From positions 1 to 64,000 of the forward strand of contig CALMSX010000046.1 of NCBI GenBank assembly GCA_937872515.1: a DNA stretch of 64,000 bases, in the 5' to 3' direction. This DNA comes from an uncultured Bacteroidota bacterium (GTDB lineage: Bacteria > Bacteroidota > Bacteroidia > Chitinophagales > Saprospiraceae). Positions 32,804 to 41,204 of the stretch are shown in pieces (the stretch's first letter is position 1; every line of letters begins with the position of its first letter). The translations under genes and the position numbers were made by a program. The notes under the pieces were generated by a model. It had not been told where the DNA came from, ran no database searches, and saw nothing but the letters and a program-made list of their open reading frames with translations.

Positions 32804-34783
32804 TTAAAGTTGTGAAAATTTTTTTTTCTTTTGAAAGTGGAACTTCCACAAAATGCTGAATTTTTTTTGTCCTGTGAGGTTGGGACCGCCACAGTTGTAT
32901 TTTTTTCTTAACAATCTATATCGCTCTCTCTTGCCCATGGTACCAATAAAATGGAGGTAAACAGAAAGATGGGCTCTCAGAATGGCAAGTGTGTGTTGAA
33001 ACTTCCCATCCAGTAAAAATTTAAAACCTGCCACTCCATCGAGTACCAATCGGGCCAGAAACACAAGGGCTACTTTCGGTGATTGCTCATTTTTTAAAAT
33101 GGTATTCAGATTGTTCCTAAAATTGAGGAAGGTCTTACGGGGCTTGTCGTACTCAAGGGTACCTCCACCCAGATGATAAACTACACTTTTGGGATATACC
33201 ATAAATTTATATCCGGCCCTTTTTAATCTCCAACAAAAATCGATTTCTTCCTGATGGGCAAAAAAGTGTTTGTCAAAACCTCCAAATTTTTGGAACAAAT
33301 CGGTGCGCACCACCATGGCAGCGCCACTTGTCCAAAATACTTCCACAGCTTCGTCGTACTGGCCATGATCACCTTCTACATGATCAAAGATCCTTCCTCT
33401 GCAAAATGGATAGCCTAACGCATCTATAAATCCACCTGCGGCACCCGCGTATTCAAAATGATCGGTCTGTTCCATTGAACAAATTTTGGGCTGGGCCCCG
33501 GCAATGCGATCATCTGCTTCCATCATCTCAATGATGCCATCCAACCAACCTTCGGTTACTTTGACATCCGAATTCAGAAGGACGGTATATTTTGTCTTGA
33601 TCTCCTTATTGCCTTTATTATAACCATCTGCAAAGCCATAGTTCTTGCTTAGCTCAACTAATTTTATCTCAGGGAACCACTCCTTCAGGAATGACCTGGA
33701 ATCATCTGTTGAAGCATTGTCGACCACCACCAAATCCAGTGGATAAGCACTGCTCTTGAGTACTGAAGGCAAATAGGCCTCCAGGTATTCTTCACCGTTG
33801 TAATTGAGAATGGAAAGGGTGGAAAGGGCTTCGGACTTTTCCTGCAAACGGTGTTCCTTAAGTATCTGTCTGACTTCTTTCAAGTCCACATCCAGCTGAT
33901 TTTTAAGGGCTTCCAGATTTTCGTATTTTTCATCCACCCTTACAAAACTCACAAAGCTGATGCCTATTTCTTCTTCATAAATATTGTCGTTGAAATCAAA
34001 GATATTGACTTCAATGGTTTGTTGTCCTTTGCTTGTCACGGTTGGGCGGTTGCCTATGTAAAGCATGCCGCCAAATTTCGACTTACCAATGTTGACATAA
34101 CAGGCATAAATACCGGCCTGGGGTATGAGTTTGGCCTTGGTTTCTATCTGTATGTTGGCCGTGGGATATCCGATGGTTTTGCCAATTCCATCCCCTTTGA
34201 TTACTTTGCCCATCAAGTAATAGGGCGAACCTAATAAGGCATTGGCAGTACGTAAATCTCCCTGTACAAGGGCCTTTCTTATATTGGTAGATGAAATGTC
34301 TATTTCATCCAACTCCTGCTTCTCTATTTCTACCAGCTTGAAGTGGCCTTCTTTTTCATACATTCTGAGCATTTGGAAATCACCCTGCCTGGCAAGTCCA
34401 AATTTGTGATCATAGCCAACTACCAAAAATGAGGCTTTAAGCTGCCCAATAAGAAATTTTTCTACATATTCTCGGGCAGAAAGTTGGGCAAATTCTACTG
34501 TAAAGGGGACAATTATCAGGTTTTTTACACCGCATTGCCTGAACAATTCTATTTTTTCATTGGTAGTGGTAAGCAGCTGTAAACTCTTGTCATTTGGAAA
34601 AACTACTGACCTGGGGTGGGGGTGAAAGGTGACCACAACTGCCTCACCTTCAATTTCATCTGCTAATTGCTGGATTCGGTAAACAAGTCTCCTGTGCGCC
34701 TGGTGCACGCCATCAAATGATCCGATGGTAACCACAGCGTTTTTAAATTCTGGTAAACTTTTTAAATCCCGGTATATGTTCAT
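32804..34783 (-). CDS. ribF: Fusion: bifunctional riboflavin kinase/FAD synthetase (RibF) plus GT2 glycosyltransferase
   Basis: 659 residues in one uninterrupted frame. Residues 1-315 are a complete RibF: FMN adenylyltransferase part with GSFDGVHQAH (21-30), VVTFHPHPRSVVF and ISSTNIRKAL (163-172), then riboflavin kinase part with GDGIGKTIGYPTANI (197-211) and NRPTV (245-249). The RibF ends at about KEVRQILKEHRLQEK. After no more than a five-residue linker, a complete GT2 domain begins with STLSILNYNGEEYLE (322-335), VVDNASTDDS (353-362), LLNSDV (402-407) and the acid cluster QEEIDFCWR (511-519). A basic tail closes it. Free-standing proteins of both kinds are common; this fusion is not something I recognise. 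No Met sits at the junction. RluA follows 4 bases after the stop. Confidence 0.9.
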   Translation of the reverse strand: MNIYRDLKSLPEFKNAVVTIGSFDGVHQAHRRLVYRIQQLADEIEGEAVVVTFHPHPRSVVFPNDKSLQLLTTTNEKIELFRQCGVKNLIIVPFTVEFAQLSAREYVEKFLIGQLKASFLVVGYDHKFGLARQGDFQMLRMYEKEGHFKLVEIEKQELDEIDISSTNIRKALVQGDLRTANALLGSPYYLMGKVIKGDGIGKTIGYPTANIQIETKAKLIPQAGIYACYVNIGKSKFGGMLYIGNRPTVTSKGQQTIEVNIFDFNDNIYEEEIGISFVSFVRVDEKYENLEALKNQLDVDLKEVRQILKEHRLQEKSEALSTLSILNYNGEEYLEAYLPSVLKSSAYPLDLVVVDNASTDDSRSFLKEWFPEIKLVELSKNYGFADGYNKGNKEIKTKYTVLLNSDVKVTEGWLDGIIEMMEADDRIAGAQPKICSMEQTDHFEYAGAAGGFIDALGYPFCRGRIFDHVEGDHGQYDEAVEVFWTSGAAMVVRTDLFQKFGGFDKHFFAHQEEIDFCWRLKRAGYKFMVYPKSVVYHLGGGTLEYDKPRKTFLNFRNNLNTILKNEQSPKVALVFLARLVLDGVAGFKFLLDGKFQHTLAILRAHLSVYLHFIGTMGKRERYRLLRKKYNCGGPNLTGQKKFSILWKFHFQKKKKFSQL

Positions 34784-34802
34784 GCAATCGCTATACTAGC
34801 CG

Positions 34803-34834
34803 CAAAGATAACTATTCTCTACAATCGAACACAA
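34803..34834 (-). promoter_or_regulatory. Promoter of ribF-GT2
   Basis: Minus strand: TTTTTG (TTG at 34832-34834), 21-base spacer, exact TATCTTTG (34803-34810). Predicted leader of about 16 bases before the ATG at 34783. Confidence 0.7.
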
Positions 34835-34948
34835 AAAGCCACACTTTGTTGCTGAAGCCTTATTTCGTCGACTCAAACGGCTTTTATTTGCCATAATTAG
34901 CCGCTTTTATCGAAAGAATGTTCTATTTATAAGCGACTTACCCTACAT

Positions 34949-36022
34949 TTGAATAAAAATAGGGACTTGGCAGTATCCGTTGCAAGCAAAACAGCAGTAA
35001 AAAAAGTGAAGAGTGCCAGTGTAAGTTACCACATCATGTTTTGGTTGGCACTGGCATTGATCGCTGCCCTTTTGTCGCGTACCAACCAATCTTTTGTAAT
35101 CGATTTTGGACTGGAACTGGTCGTTATTTCTTTTTATGCACTTATCGTCTATTTCAATTATTTTTATCTATTCCCCATCTATGTAAAGCAAAAAAAACTG
35201 AGCATGCACCTGCTGTGGCTCATGGTTGCTTCCGCTTTAATTACCCCTATCAGAACACTGGCACTTGTTTTTATTACGCCATCTGACATCATGGGTTTTT
35301 CTTTTATCCAGAACCAGTATTTTGTCTTTTTATCCACTTTTTTTGTTGCCGCCGCTTCTTCCATTTATTACATCCTTTCAGATTGGATGAAAGGACAAAA
35401 TGAGAAGCAGGAACTGGCCAACCAAACCCTGCAATCGGAATTAAAATTTCTGAAATCACAGATAAACCCGCACTTCCTTTTCAATACACTCAATAGCCTC
35501 TACGCGCTGACCTTAAAAAAATCAGACCTCGCACCTGAGATAGTCCTAAAACTATCGGAAATGATGAGGTATATGCTTTACGAATGCAACGAAAAATATG
35601 TTTCCCTGGAAAAAGAGGTGAATTATGTGATCAATTACCTCGACCTTGAGAAGCTGAGGCACGGCAAAAAAATAAACATCCATTTTCAACAAACTGGCGA
35701 AATACGGAATCAGTTGATAGCCCCGCTTTTGTTCATACCGTTTATTGAAAATTGTTTTAAACACGGAGTCAGCCACCAAATTGCTGAAGCTTTTGTGGAT
35801 ATAAAAATCAACATCAACGGGCAAGATGTATCGGTAGAAATAGAAAACAGTAAACACGCAGTTATGCCGGGCACCCACCAGAAAAAGAGCGGGGGCATTG
35901 GACTGGTCAATGTCAGAAGAAGGCTGGACCTTTTGTACGCGGATGCCTACGAACTAAAAATTTCGGATACACCCACTACCTATAAAGTAACTTTATTTTT
36001 AAAACTTTCACCACACAACTAA
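34949..36022 (+). CDS. LytS-type sensor histidine kinase
   Basis: Up to 357 residues. Four N-terminal membrane helices at about 30-145, then a cytoplasmic His_kinase domain with LKSQINPHFLFNTLNSLYAL (phospho-acceptor His175), NCFKHGVSH and a glycine-rich ATP lid GGIGLVNVRRRLDLLY. This is the NPHFLFN class that pairs with LytTR regulators, as here (36030, 7 bases downstream). The start is uncertain: the frame opens at a TTG at 34949, but that overlaps an exact TACATTTG box (34944-34951), so a GTG at 35006 or ATG at 35036, both just before the first helix, may be the true starts. Signal unknown. Confidence 0.9.
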   Translation: MNKNRDLAVSVASKTAVKKVKSASVSYHIMFWLALALIAALLSRTNQSFVIDFGLELVVISFYALIVYFNYFYLFPIYVKQKKLSMHLLWLMVASALITPIRTLALVFITPSDIMGFSFIQNQYFVFLSTFFVAAASSIYYILSDWMKGQNEKQELANQTLQSELKFLKSQINPHFLFNTLNSLYALTLKKSDLAPEIVLKLSEMMRYMLYECNEKYVSLEKEVNYVINYLDLEKLRHGKKINIHFQQTGEIRNQLIAPLLFIPFIENCFKHGVSHQIAEAFVDIKININGQDVSVEIENSKHAVMPGTHQKKSGGIGLVNVRRRLDLLYADAYELKISDTPTTYKVTLFLKLSPHN

Positions 36023-36029
36023 TTTTACC

Positions 36030-36740
36030 ATGATCAAAACCATCATTGTTGACGACGAACCACTTGCCATAGATATTCTGGAGGCTTTTGTTTCTAAAAT
36101 GCCTAATCTCCAGTTAGTAGCCAAATGTGAAAATGCGTTCGAGGCCAATGAAGTATTGCAGCAGCAAAAAGTAGATCTGATGTTTCTGGACATACAGATG
36201 CCGCAGCTAAACGGTGTCGATTTTTTGAAATCACTAGCCAATCCTCCCTGTGTCATCTTTACTACGGCTTATCCTGAATTTGCGGTAGAAGGTTTTGAAC
36301 TCAATGCAGTCGATTACCTCGTGAAACCAATTTCAATGGATCGTTTTCTGAAAGCAGTTAACAAAGTCACTGAAAAGCTTGCTTCTAAACAGGAAACGGA
36401 AGAAAATTCGGAAAATTTCTTTTTTGTAAAAGCGGATAAAAAGTTGGTTAAAATCAACTTTGATGACATCGTTTATATTGAAGGTCTGAAAGACTATGTG
36501 ATCATCAAAAACGAAAGCAGCCGCGTCATTACATTACAAACCATGAAGTCGCTGGAAGACAAGTTGCCTCCTCATATTTTCAGAAGGATCCACCGGTCAT
36601 TTATTGTCAATATGAATAAAATACAGGCCTTGGATGGAAGTGTGGTGGAAGTTACTGAAAAAGGGCAGGTTAAGCACTTACCAATTGGTAAAAACTACCG
36701 CGATGAGTTGTTGGAATTGATCAATGGAAGGAAAATATAA
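36030..36740 (+). CDS. LytTR-family response regulator
   Basis: 236 residues. Receiver domain 1-118: IIVDDEPLAIDILEAF, phospho-acceptor Asp54 in VDLMFLDIQMPQLNG, TTAY and the conserved Lys in DYLVKPIS. LytTR DNA-binding domain about 135-235: VKADKKLVKINFDDIVYIEG, KDYVIIKNES, FRRIHRSFIVNMNKIQALDG, LPIGKNYRDEL. It should bind a direct-repeat site in target promoters after phosphorylation by the adjacent kinase. The next genes are on the opposite strand, so its targets are not evident. Confidence 0.95.
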   Translation: MIKTIIVDDEPLAIDILEAFVSKMPNLQLVAKCENAFEANEVLQQQKVDLMFLDIQMPQLNGVDFLKSLANPPCVIFTTAYPEFAVEGFELNAVDYLVKPISMDRFLKAVNKVTEKLASKQETEENSENFFFVKADKKLVKINFDDIVYIEGLKDYVIIKNESSRVITLQTMKSLEDKLPPHIFRRIHRSFIVNMNKIQALDGSVVEVTEKGQVKHLPIGKNYRDELLELINGRKI

Positions 36741-36742
36741 AC

Positions 36743-37933
36743 CTATTTCATCAAAACAAAGCTGCCCATTTTTTTGAAAACCTGGCCACGGCATTGGTAG
36801 CTGACCCGGTACACATAGGTTGCTGGTTCGCAGCTCTTACCTTTGTAGACCCCATCCCAGCCCTCATCTTTTTGTTGGGTGGTGAAGAGTAACTCTCCCC
36901 ATCTATTCAAAATCTCAAAGCTGCTAAGGTTTTCTATGATGAAGGCATTGCTAATCTGGTACTGGTCGTTCACCCCGTCACCATTGGGTGTAAAAGCTCC
37001 CGGAAGTAAAAGTTGTGAGCACTCTAAAGAGTCTTTGTTGACCACAAAAACGGTAACTGTGTTTACAGATTCACATCCATTGTCGTTGGATCTTACGGTA
37101 TAGCTTGTGGTCAATTCGGGGTTGGCTACGACACTCGCATTATTGGGATTGTCAAGTCCGGTCACAGGTGTCCATGAAAAATTATTGGCACAGGTACTGC
37201 CATAGAAAAGAGGAGCGGAATCGCCAAGGTAAATGGTGGTATCCTGGGATATCAGCCTATCGGGAAACAAATAACTTTGTACTATTTCCCGCTCTGACAA
37301 AGCCCTGTCATATACATTGATTTCATCAATTCTGCCCTTGAATCTATCATCAGACAGAGCCAAACAAGGGCTATTGGCAAATGATAGCTTTGCATTGCGC
37401 GCAAAGGGTATGTTCTGAGAGGTAATTACCGTACCTACTGCCTCATTGTTAATATAGAGAATGTAATTTAAGCGCGATTTCACCAGTGTGGCACGATTCC
37501 AACAAAGTGCCGGCATCTTGTATCTGATAGAATAATAATCGCCATTGATATTGAATAACTCAAGTATTAATTCATTGGTGCTGAGCAGGTGCTTAAAGGT
37601 GATGAGAGAGTCGAGCCCACATTGGTTGCCCATAGAAAAAATATCTACCAGTCCTGTACCCGTATTGTCTGAGTCAAAGTAAAAATCAACAGAAAAATCC
37701 ATGTCGAGATAAGACATCAGGGTATCAGGCATGTCCAATCCATCATCATTGCCATCCAGGTACATGCTTTGTCCGGAAAGTCCACACTCACATTCAGGTG
37801 TGCCATAAACGGTGCCCATACCCAATGCGGTATTTACGGCACAATCGTCCATTGTGGCAGAAAGGATTTGCGCACTGCTGCTGCTGGGAATTAAGAACAG
37901 CAGGGCTAAGAAAAATGAAAGTTGATGGGTCAT
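36743..37933 (-). CDS. LamG-like domain protein with type B T9SS sorting domain
   Basis: 396 residues. Signal peptide LFLIPSSSSAQ (1-21). A LamG/concanavalin-like jelly roll at about 40-230 (NDGLDMPDTLMSYLDMDFSV, RFKGRIDEINVYDRALSERE). A short Ig/PKD-like stretch follows (about 240-300, GSTCANNFSWTPVTGLDNPN, SYTVRSNDNGC). The C-terminal about 85 residues are a gliding-motility-associated type B sorting domain: LPGAFTPNGDGVNDQYQISN, EILNRWGELLFTT, EGWDGVYKGKSCEPATYVYR. So it is exported by T9SS and probably surface attached. Its ATG overlaps the ybaB-like stop by four bases, so it is the last gene of a three-gene unit. Confidence 0.9.
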   Translation of the reverse strand: MTHQLSFFLALLFLIPSSSSAQILSATMDDCAVNTALGMGTVYGTPECECGLSGQSMYLDGNDDGLDMPDTLMSYLDMDFSVDFYFDSDNTGTGLVDIFSMGNQCGLDSLITFKHLLSTNELILELFNINGDYYSIRYKMPALCWNRATLVKSRLNYILYINNEAVGTVITSQNIPFARNAKLSFANSPCLALSDDRFKGRIDEINVYDRALSEREIVQSYLFPDRLISQDTTIYLGDSAPLFYGSTCANNFSWTPVTGLDNPNNASVVANPELTTSYTVRSNDNGCESVNTVTVFVVNKDSLECSQLLLPGAFTPNGDGVNDQYQISNAFIIENLSSFEILNRWGELLFTTQQKDEGWDGVYKGKSCEPATYVYRVSYQCRGQVFKKMGSFVLMK

Positions 37934-38229
37934 TTGCCAAATAAATTGCCCAGACCAGGTAATAAATCTTCCATCATTTTTGCGCTGGCTTGTTGTTCTG
38001 CGGCAGTGATGGAGGTGAGCGTCCTGTTCATTAAAACAGTGAGGCTATCTTCCAGTCTTTCTTTTTCGGCAGGATTCATCAACTCAGCGGGTATCGTTAT
38101 ATTGGTGATCTCCCGATTGCCGGTTGCTTCTACAGCAATGCCATCCAACGTTTCCTGAATCTTTACCTTTGAAAGAGCTTCCGTCAGCTGTTTTTGCATG
38201 GCTTCAGAATTGCCAAATAATTCTTCCAT
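37930..38229 (-). CDS. YbaB/EbfC-family nucleoid-associated protein
   Basis: 99 residues from the ATG at 38229 (MEELFGNSEAMQKQLTEALS). The longer frame to 38364 adds 45 residues that overlap the preceding gene and are not YbaB-like. The remaining sequence has the YbaB pattern: VKIQETLDGIAVEATGNREI, TNITIPAELMNPAEKERLED and the C-terminal Met/Gly-Leu tail LLPGLGNLFGK. Family proteins are small homodimeric DNA-binding proteins. It is translationally coupled to the T9SS protein downstream (ATGA overlap) and starts five bases after a lipoprotein gene, an unusual setting since ybaB usually sits with dnaX or recR. Confidence 0.75.
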   Translation of the reverse strand: MEELFGNSEAMQKQLTEALSKVKIQETLDGIAVEATGNREITNITIPAELMNPAEKERLEDSLTVLMNRTLTSITAAEQQASAKMMEDLLPGLGNLFGK

Positions 38230-38234
38230 AATTC

Positions 38235-39110
38235 TTATTTTATTTTGGCTGAAAAGTTTTTCATAATTTCTCTGCCAATCTTGGCAGCCAATTGTTTTTG
38301 AGTCGCTTCGTCGTGGTAAGTATTGAAAGCAAGCATAAACACATATTTGTCTTTGATCTTCCAATGGTATTTGCCCGCTTCATAAGAATAACAACCGCCA
38401 TCTCCTAATTCATTCCAGGGTGAAAATCGAATCACTTTGTTGTCATAAGGTACCTGCTCTCCGTCTGTCAGTTTTCCTTTGATTACCATGTCCGGATAGT
38501 CAGGAATTTCTGATGGAAAGGGATTGGTCATAATCTGCAGCATGATGCCTCCATTGGGCTTTTTGGGATCTTCGAACTTGAAGAAGCATGATTTTTCTGC
38601 CGGTCTGGGTTTGACCGAACCATTTTTAATATCTGGAGAAGACCTCAGCCCAAAAGTAGTGTTTAAAAAGGAAACAGGAATCATGGAACAAGGGTCAGGA
38701 ATAGGCAACTTTGATGCTTCTTTGCTATAATTGGGGTCATCAGGTATTATGGTTGAATACTCTTCACTTTTTCTTGATGCTCCAAATACAGGTTTGTCAG
38801 AATAAGGTGTAGATGAGGTGGCAGGAGGTGTGCCCGGTGTTTGTTTGGCTGTAGTTGATGTTATAACGCCACCTTCTGTGGTAGTAGTGGAGGTAACGGT
38901 GCCATCGGCATTTACCCTGGATACAGTGCCATCAGAATTTACTTTAGAAGTGGTGCCGTCACCATTGTCAAAAACGTCGCCCGGCTGGGCATTTTCAGGA
39001 ATTGATGCAGTCTGCTCCGTTGCTGCGGCTTCGTCCTGTTTAGCGGTAGTATCATTTTTGCAGGAAACAACAATTGTTAATCCTACAATGAAAATCAATA
39101 ATTTATACAT
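38235..39110 (-). CDS. Lipoprotein of unknown function with DGT-type repeats
   Basis: 291 residues. Lipobox LTIVVSC (Cys17). Residues 45-85 hold short imperfect repeats of the type (V)NxDGTxS: NGDGTTSKVNSDGTVSRVNA, then DGTVTSTTTTEGG. The C-terminal domain (about 130-290) has DPCSMIPVSFLNTTFG, MLQIMTNPFPSEIPDYPDMV and YSYEAGKYHWKIKDKYVFML, which resembles uncharacterised lipoproteins of Bacteroidota that bind nothing obvious. First gene of the unit with ybaB and the LamG protein. An exact TACCTTTG box at 39137-39144 (minus strand) is a likely promoter. Confidence 0.65.
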   Translation of the reverse strand: MYKLLIFIVGLTIVVSCKNDTTAKQDEAAATEQTASIPENAQPGDVFDNGDGTTSKVNSDGTVSRVNADGTVTSTTTTEGGVITSTTAKQTPGTPPATSSTPYSDKPVFGASRKSEEYSTIIPDDPNYSKEASKLPIPDPCSMIPVSFLNTTFGLRSSPDIKNGSVKPRPAEKSCFFKFEDPKKPNGGIMLQIMTNPFPSEIPDYPDMVIKGKLTDGEQVPYDNKVIRFSPWNELGDGGCYSYEAGKYHWKIKDKYVFMLAFNTYHDEATQKQLAAKIGREIMKNFSAKIK

Positions 39111-39136
39111 GTTAAAATGAATGTTAATTGCGGCGA

Positions 39137-39144
39137 CAAAGGTA
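39137..39144 (-). promoter_or_regulatory. TACCTTTG promoter box for the lipoprotein-ybaB-LamG unit
   Basis: Exact TAnnTTTG on the minus strand, 26 bases before the ATG at 39110. No TTG at the usual spacing. Confidence 0.5.
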
Positions 39145-39161
39145 GGTATTTGAGGGGTGAA

Positions 39162-39196
39162 TTTGTAACGATATTGTAAAAATTAACGCATCTTTG
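39162..39196 (+). promoter_or_regulatory. Promoter of the barrel-lipoprotein-ppx unit
   Basis: TTTG at 39162-39165, 23-base spacer, CATCTTTG at 39189-39196; the ATG at 39213 is 16 bases further on. It overlaps the region of the divergent promoter box at 39137-39144. Confidence 0.6.
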
Positions 39197-39212
39197 CGAT
39201 ATAATCGTATAA

Positions 39213-39806
39213 ATGTTAAGAGATTTCAAACTTTTTGCTGTTGGTCTTTTTTTAATGGTAATCAGTGAAGGTCTATCCCAAAACTTTTATGGTTCCATGG
39301 TTTTAGGTGTCAATGCATCCCAAATTGATGGCGATAATGCGGCTGGCTTCAATAAGCCGGGCTTGACAGGTGGGTTTAAAATTGATTATCCAATCTCAGC
39401 ATCTCTCGATATTTCTGCTGAGCTGCTTTACAGTAGCAGGGGGAGTAGGGACAATCGCGAAAATATCAAAATCGACCTCAACTATATTGAGATGCCTTTG
39501 ATCGTGTCATTTCGCGATTGGTATGTAGAAAAAGGTGATTACGATAAGGTGCGAGTGGATGGTGGTTTTTCTTATGGTTATTTGTTCAGCGCTGAATCCA
39601 ATGAAAATTCTCTGGGACCGTTTGTAAATGAGCTTAAAAAGCATGACGTCAGTTTTGTTACGGGTGTAGCCTATATGTTTACCCCAAAGTGGGGGGTCAA
39701 CCTAAGGTATACTCGTTCATTGTTTAAGATGTTGTCGGGTGCAGACTTTGAACAGGGTGGTTTGCTCGGCTATTTTGTAACTTTAAGAGGAGAATATCAT
39801 TTTTAA
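39213..39806 (+). CDS. PorT-family outer-membrane beta-barrel protein
   Basis: 197 residues. Signal peptide FLMVISEGLSQ (1-22). The rest shows alternating aromatic strands of an 8-stranded barrel (FYGSMVLGVNASQIDGDNAA, GGFKIDYPISASLDISAELL, FVTGVAYMFTPKWGVNLRYT) and ends YFVTLRGEYHF with the aromatic terminal residue required for BAM insertion. The PorT-like 'outer membrane beta-barrel' family is abundant in Bacteroidota; exact role unknown. It is first in a tight unit with a lipoprotein (7 bases downstream) and ppx. Confidence 0.8.
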   Translation: MLRDFKLFAVGLFLMVISEGLSQNFYGSMVLGVNASQIDGDNAAGFNKPGLTGGFKIDYPISASLDISAELLYSSRGSRDNRENIKIDLNYIEMPLIVSFRDWYVEKGDYDKVRVDGGFSYGYLFSAESNENSLGPFVNELKKHDVSFVTGVAYMFTPKWGVNLRYTRSLFKMLSGADFEQGGLLGYFVTLRGEYHF

Positions 39807-39813
39807 TTTTAAT

Positions 39814-40284
39814 ATGAAACTAATCAATATTTATTCCGTAATGATCCTGGGTGTTATGACCTTAGCAGCATGCAAATCGGATGCACCTGTCGCAGCTGCC
39901 CCTGCTCAGCAGCTAAGTAAGCCTGGATTGCAAGCCCTTCCAGCGGAAATGATCAATAAGATGCTGGCAGAGGTCGATTACATTGACTATATCTGGCATG
40001 ATCTTCCTTTTAGCCTGAGCCAGGAAGAAAAAGAGGGTATCAATACCAACATTTCATTCATTTCCAGTGAGGCGGTACCTATGCTTTCACCTGATTGCAA
40101 GCCAATTGGTAGGAAGTTTTATAACATCAAAGGTGAAACAATTGCCACAGCCGACGTATATTTTTCTCCAGGCTGCTACTACTATGTTTTTCTGGATGGC
40201 GAAAAACCTATTTATGCCAATAAGATCACGGCTCAGGGCATCAATTTTTATACACAGATCATCGAAAACCAGGCACGTAAATAA
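39814..40284 (+). CDS. Small lipoprotein of unknown function
   Basis: 156 residues. Lipobox VMTLAAC (Cys20). A soluble domain follows: LPAEMINKMLAEVDYIDYIW, then two cysteines (SPDCKPIGRKFY and FSPGCYYYVFLDG) that could form a disulfide. No family recognised. It lies between the barrel gene and ppx with spacings of 7 and 15 bases, so all three are likely co-transcribed; a shared function is possible but not shown. Confidence 0.6.
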   Translation: MKLINIYSVMILGVMTLAACKSDAPVAAAPAQQLSKPGLQALPAEMINKMLAEVDYIDYIWHDLPFSLSQEEKEGINTNISFISSEAVPMLSPDCKPIGRKFYNIKGETIATADVYFSPGCYYYVFLDGEKPIYANKITAQGINFYTQIIENQARK

Positions 40285-40299
40285 GCCGGGTATGCCAAA

Positions 40300-41199
40300 A
40301 TGAAAGTAGCTGCCATTGACCTTGGGTCCAATACCTTCCATCTTTTAATCGTAGAAGGAGAAGGCAGTAAAATCAAACAGGAAATTTATCGTGAACGCGT
40401 TTTTGTGGGCCTGGGTGATGGAGGCATTGAAAATCTCGGTGAAGAAGCCATTGAAAGAGGTTTGAATGCCTGTCTTTCTTTTCGAAAAGCCATAAATCTC
40501 CATAGAGTTGACAAAGTAAAAGTAACGGGAACTGCAGCCCTTAGAAACGCCTCCAATGCCAATGAATTTACCACCAGGGCTACAGCCATCCTTGGGGTTA
40601 AAATTGATATCATTGATGGTCAACAGGAGGCTCGTTTGATTTTTGAAGGAGTAAAACAATTGTCAGACCTCGATGAACGCACCCTCATCGTGGACATCGG
40701 AGGGGGCAGCACAGAATTTATCATTGCTGAAAAGGGAGATATTGTCTGGGCCGAAAGTTATTTGTTAGGAGTTGGGGTAATGCATGCCGCCTTTCATAAA
40801 GAAGAACCCATCAGTGAAGAGCATGAAAATGAACTCCGACAATATATTCAATTGACCCTGAATCCTCTTAAGAAAGAACTGGAGAAAAACAATGTTTTGT
40901 GTTTTATCGGAGCCTCAGGATCATTTGAAGTTTTGGAAAGCATGACAGGAAGACCTTCCTACAAGCATAAACTCAATGTCGTTGAAATGGCTGATGCACA
41001 TAAAATTGCTAAGCTGATCATCGGTAAAAATCTTGAAGAAAGAGCCCACTTACCGGGCATGCCCATAGAGAGGGTGAAATTGATCGTTGTGGCTATGATT
41101 TTGATAGAAGAGGTTCTAAAAATGACCAAGGATGTCACACTGAAGGTAACGCCGTATGCACTAAAAGAAGGTTTGTTGGCCCACCTTCTAAAAGATTAG
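40300..41199 (+). CDS. Ppx/GppA-family exopolyphosphatase/pppGpp phosphohydrolase
   Basis: 299 residues, the short two-lobed form without the C-terminal HD-like domains of E. coli Ppx. Actin-like ATPase-fold motifs: VAAIDLGSNTFHLLIVEG (phosphate 1), KVTGTAALRNASNANEF, TLIVDIGGGSTEFIIAE (phosphate 2) and FIGASGSFEVLESM. It hydrolyses polyphosphate or pppGpp; which of the two cannot be told. It ends five bases before the convergent permease-regulator fusion. Confidence 0.9.
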   Translation: MKVAAIDLGSNTFHLLIVEGEGSKIKQEIYRERVFVGLGDGGIENLGEEAIERGLNACLSFRKAINLHRVDKVKVTGTAALRNASNANEFTTRATAILGVKIDIIDGQQEARLIFEGVKQLSDLDERTLIVDIGGGSTEFIIAEKGDIVWAESYLLGVGVMHAAFHKEEPISEEHENELRQYIQLTLNPLKKELEKNNVLCFIGASGSFEVLESMTGRPSYKHKLNVVEMADAHKIAKLIIGKNLEERAHLPGMPIERVKLIVVAMILIEEVLKMTKDVTLKVTPYALKEGLLAHLLKD

Positions 41200-41204
41200 C
41201 AGCA

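Noticed and set aside
32074..32892. GTG start at 32892 for the RluA gene
   Set aside because: It would overlap the upstream gene by 89 bases and add residues outside the family alignment; the TTG at 32799 is preferred, although not proven.
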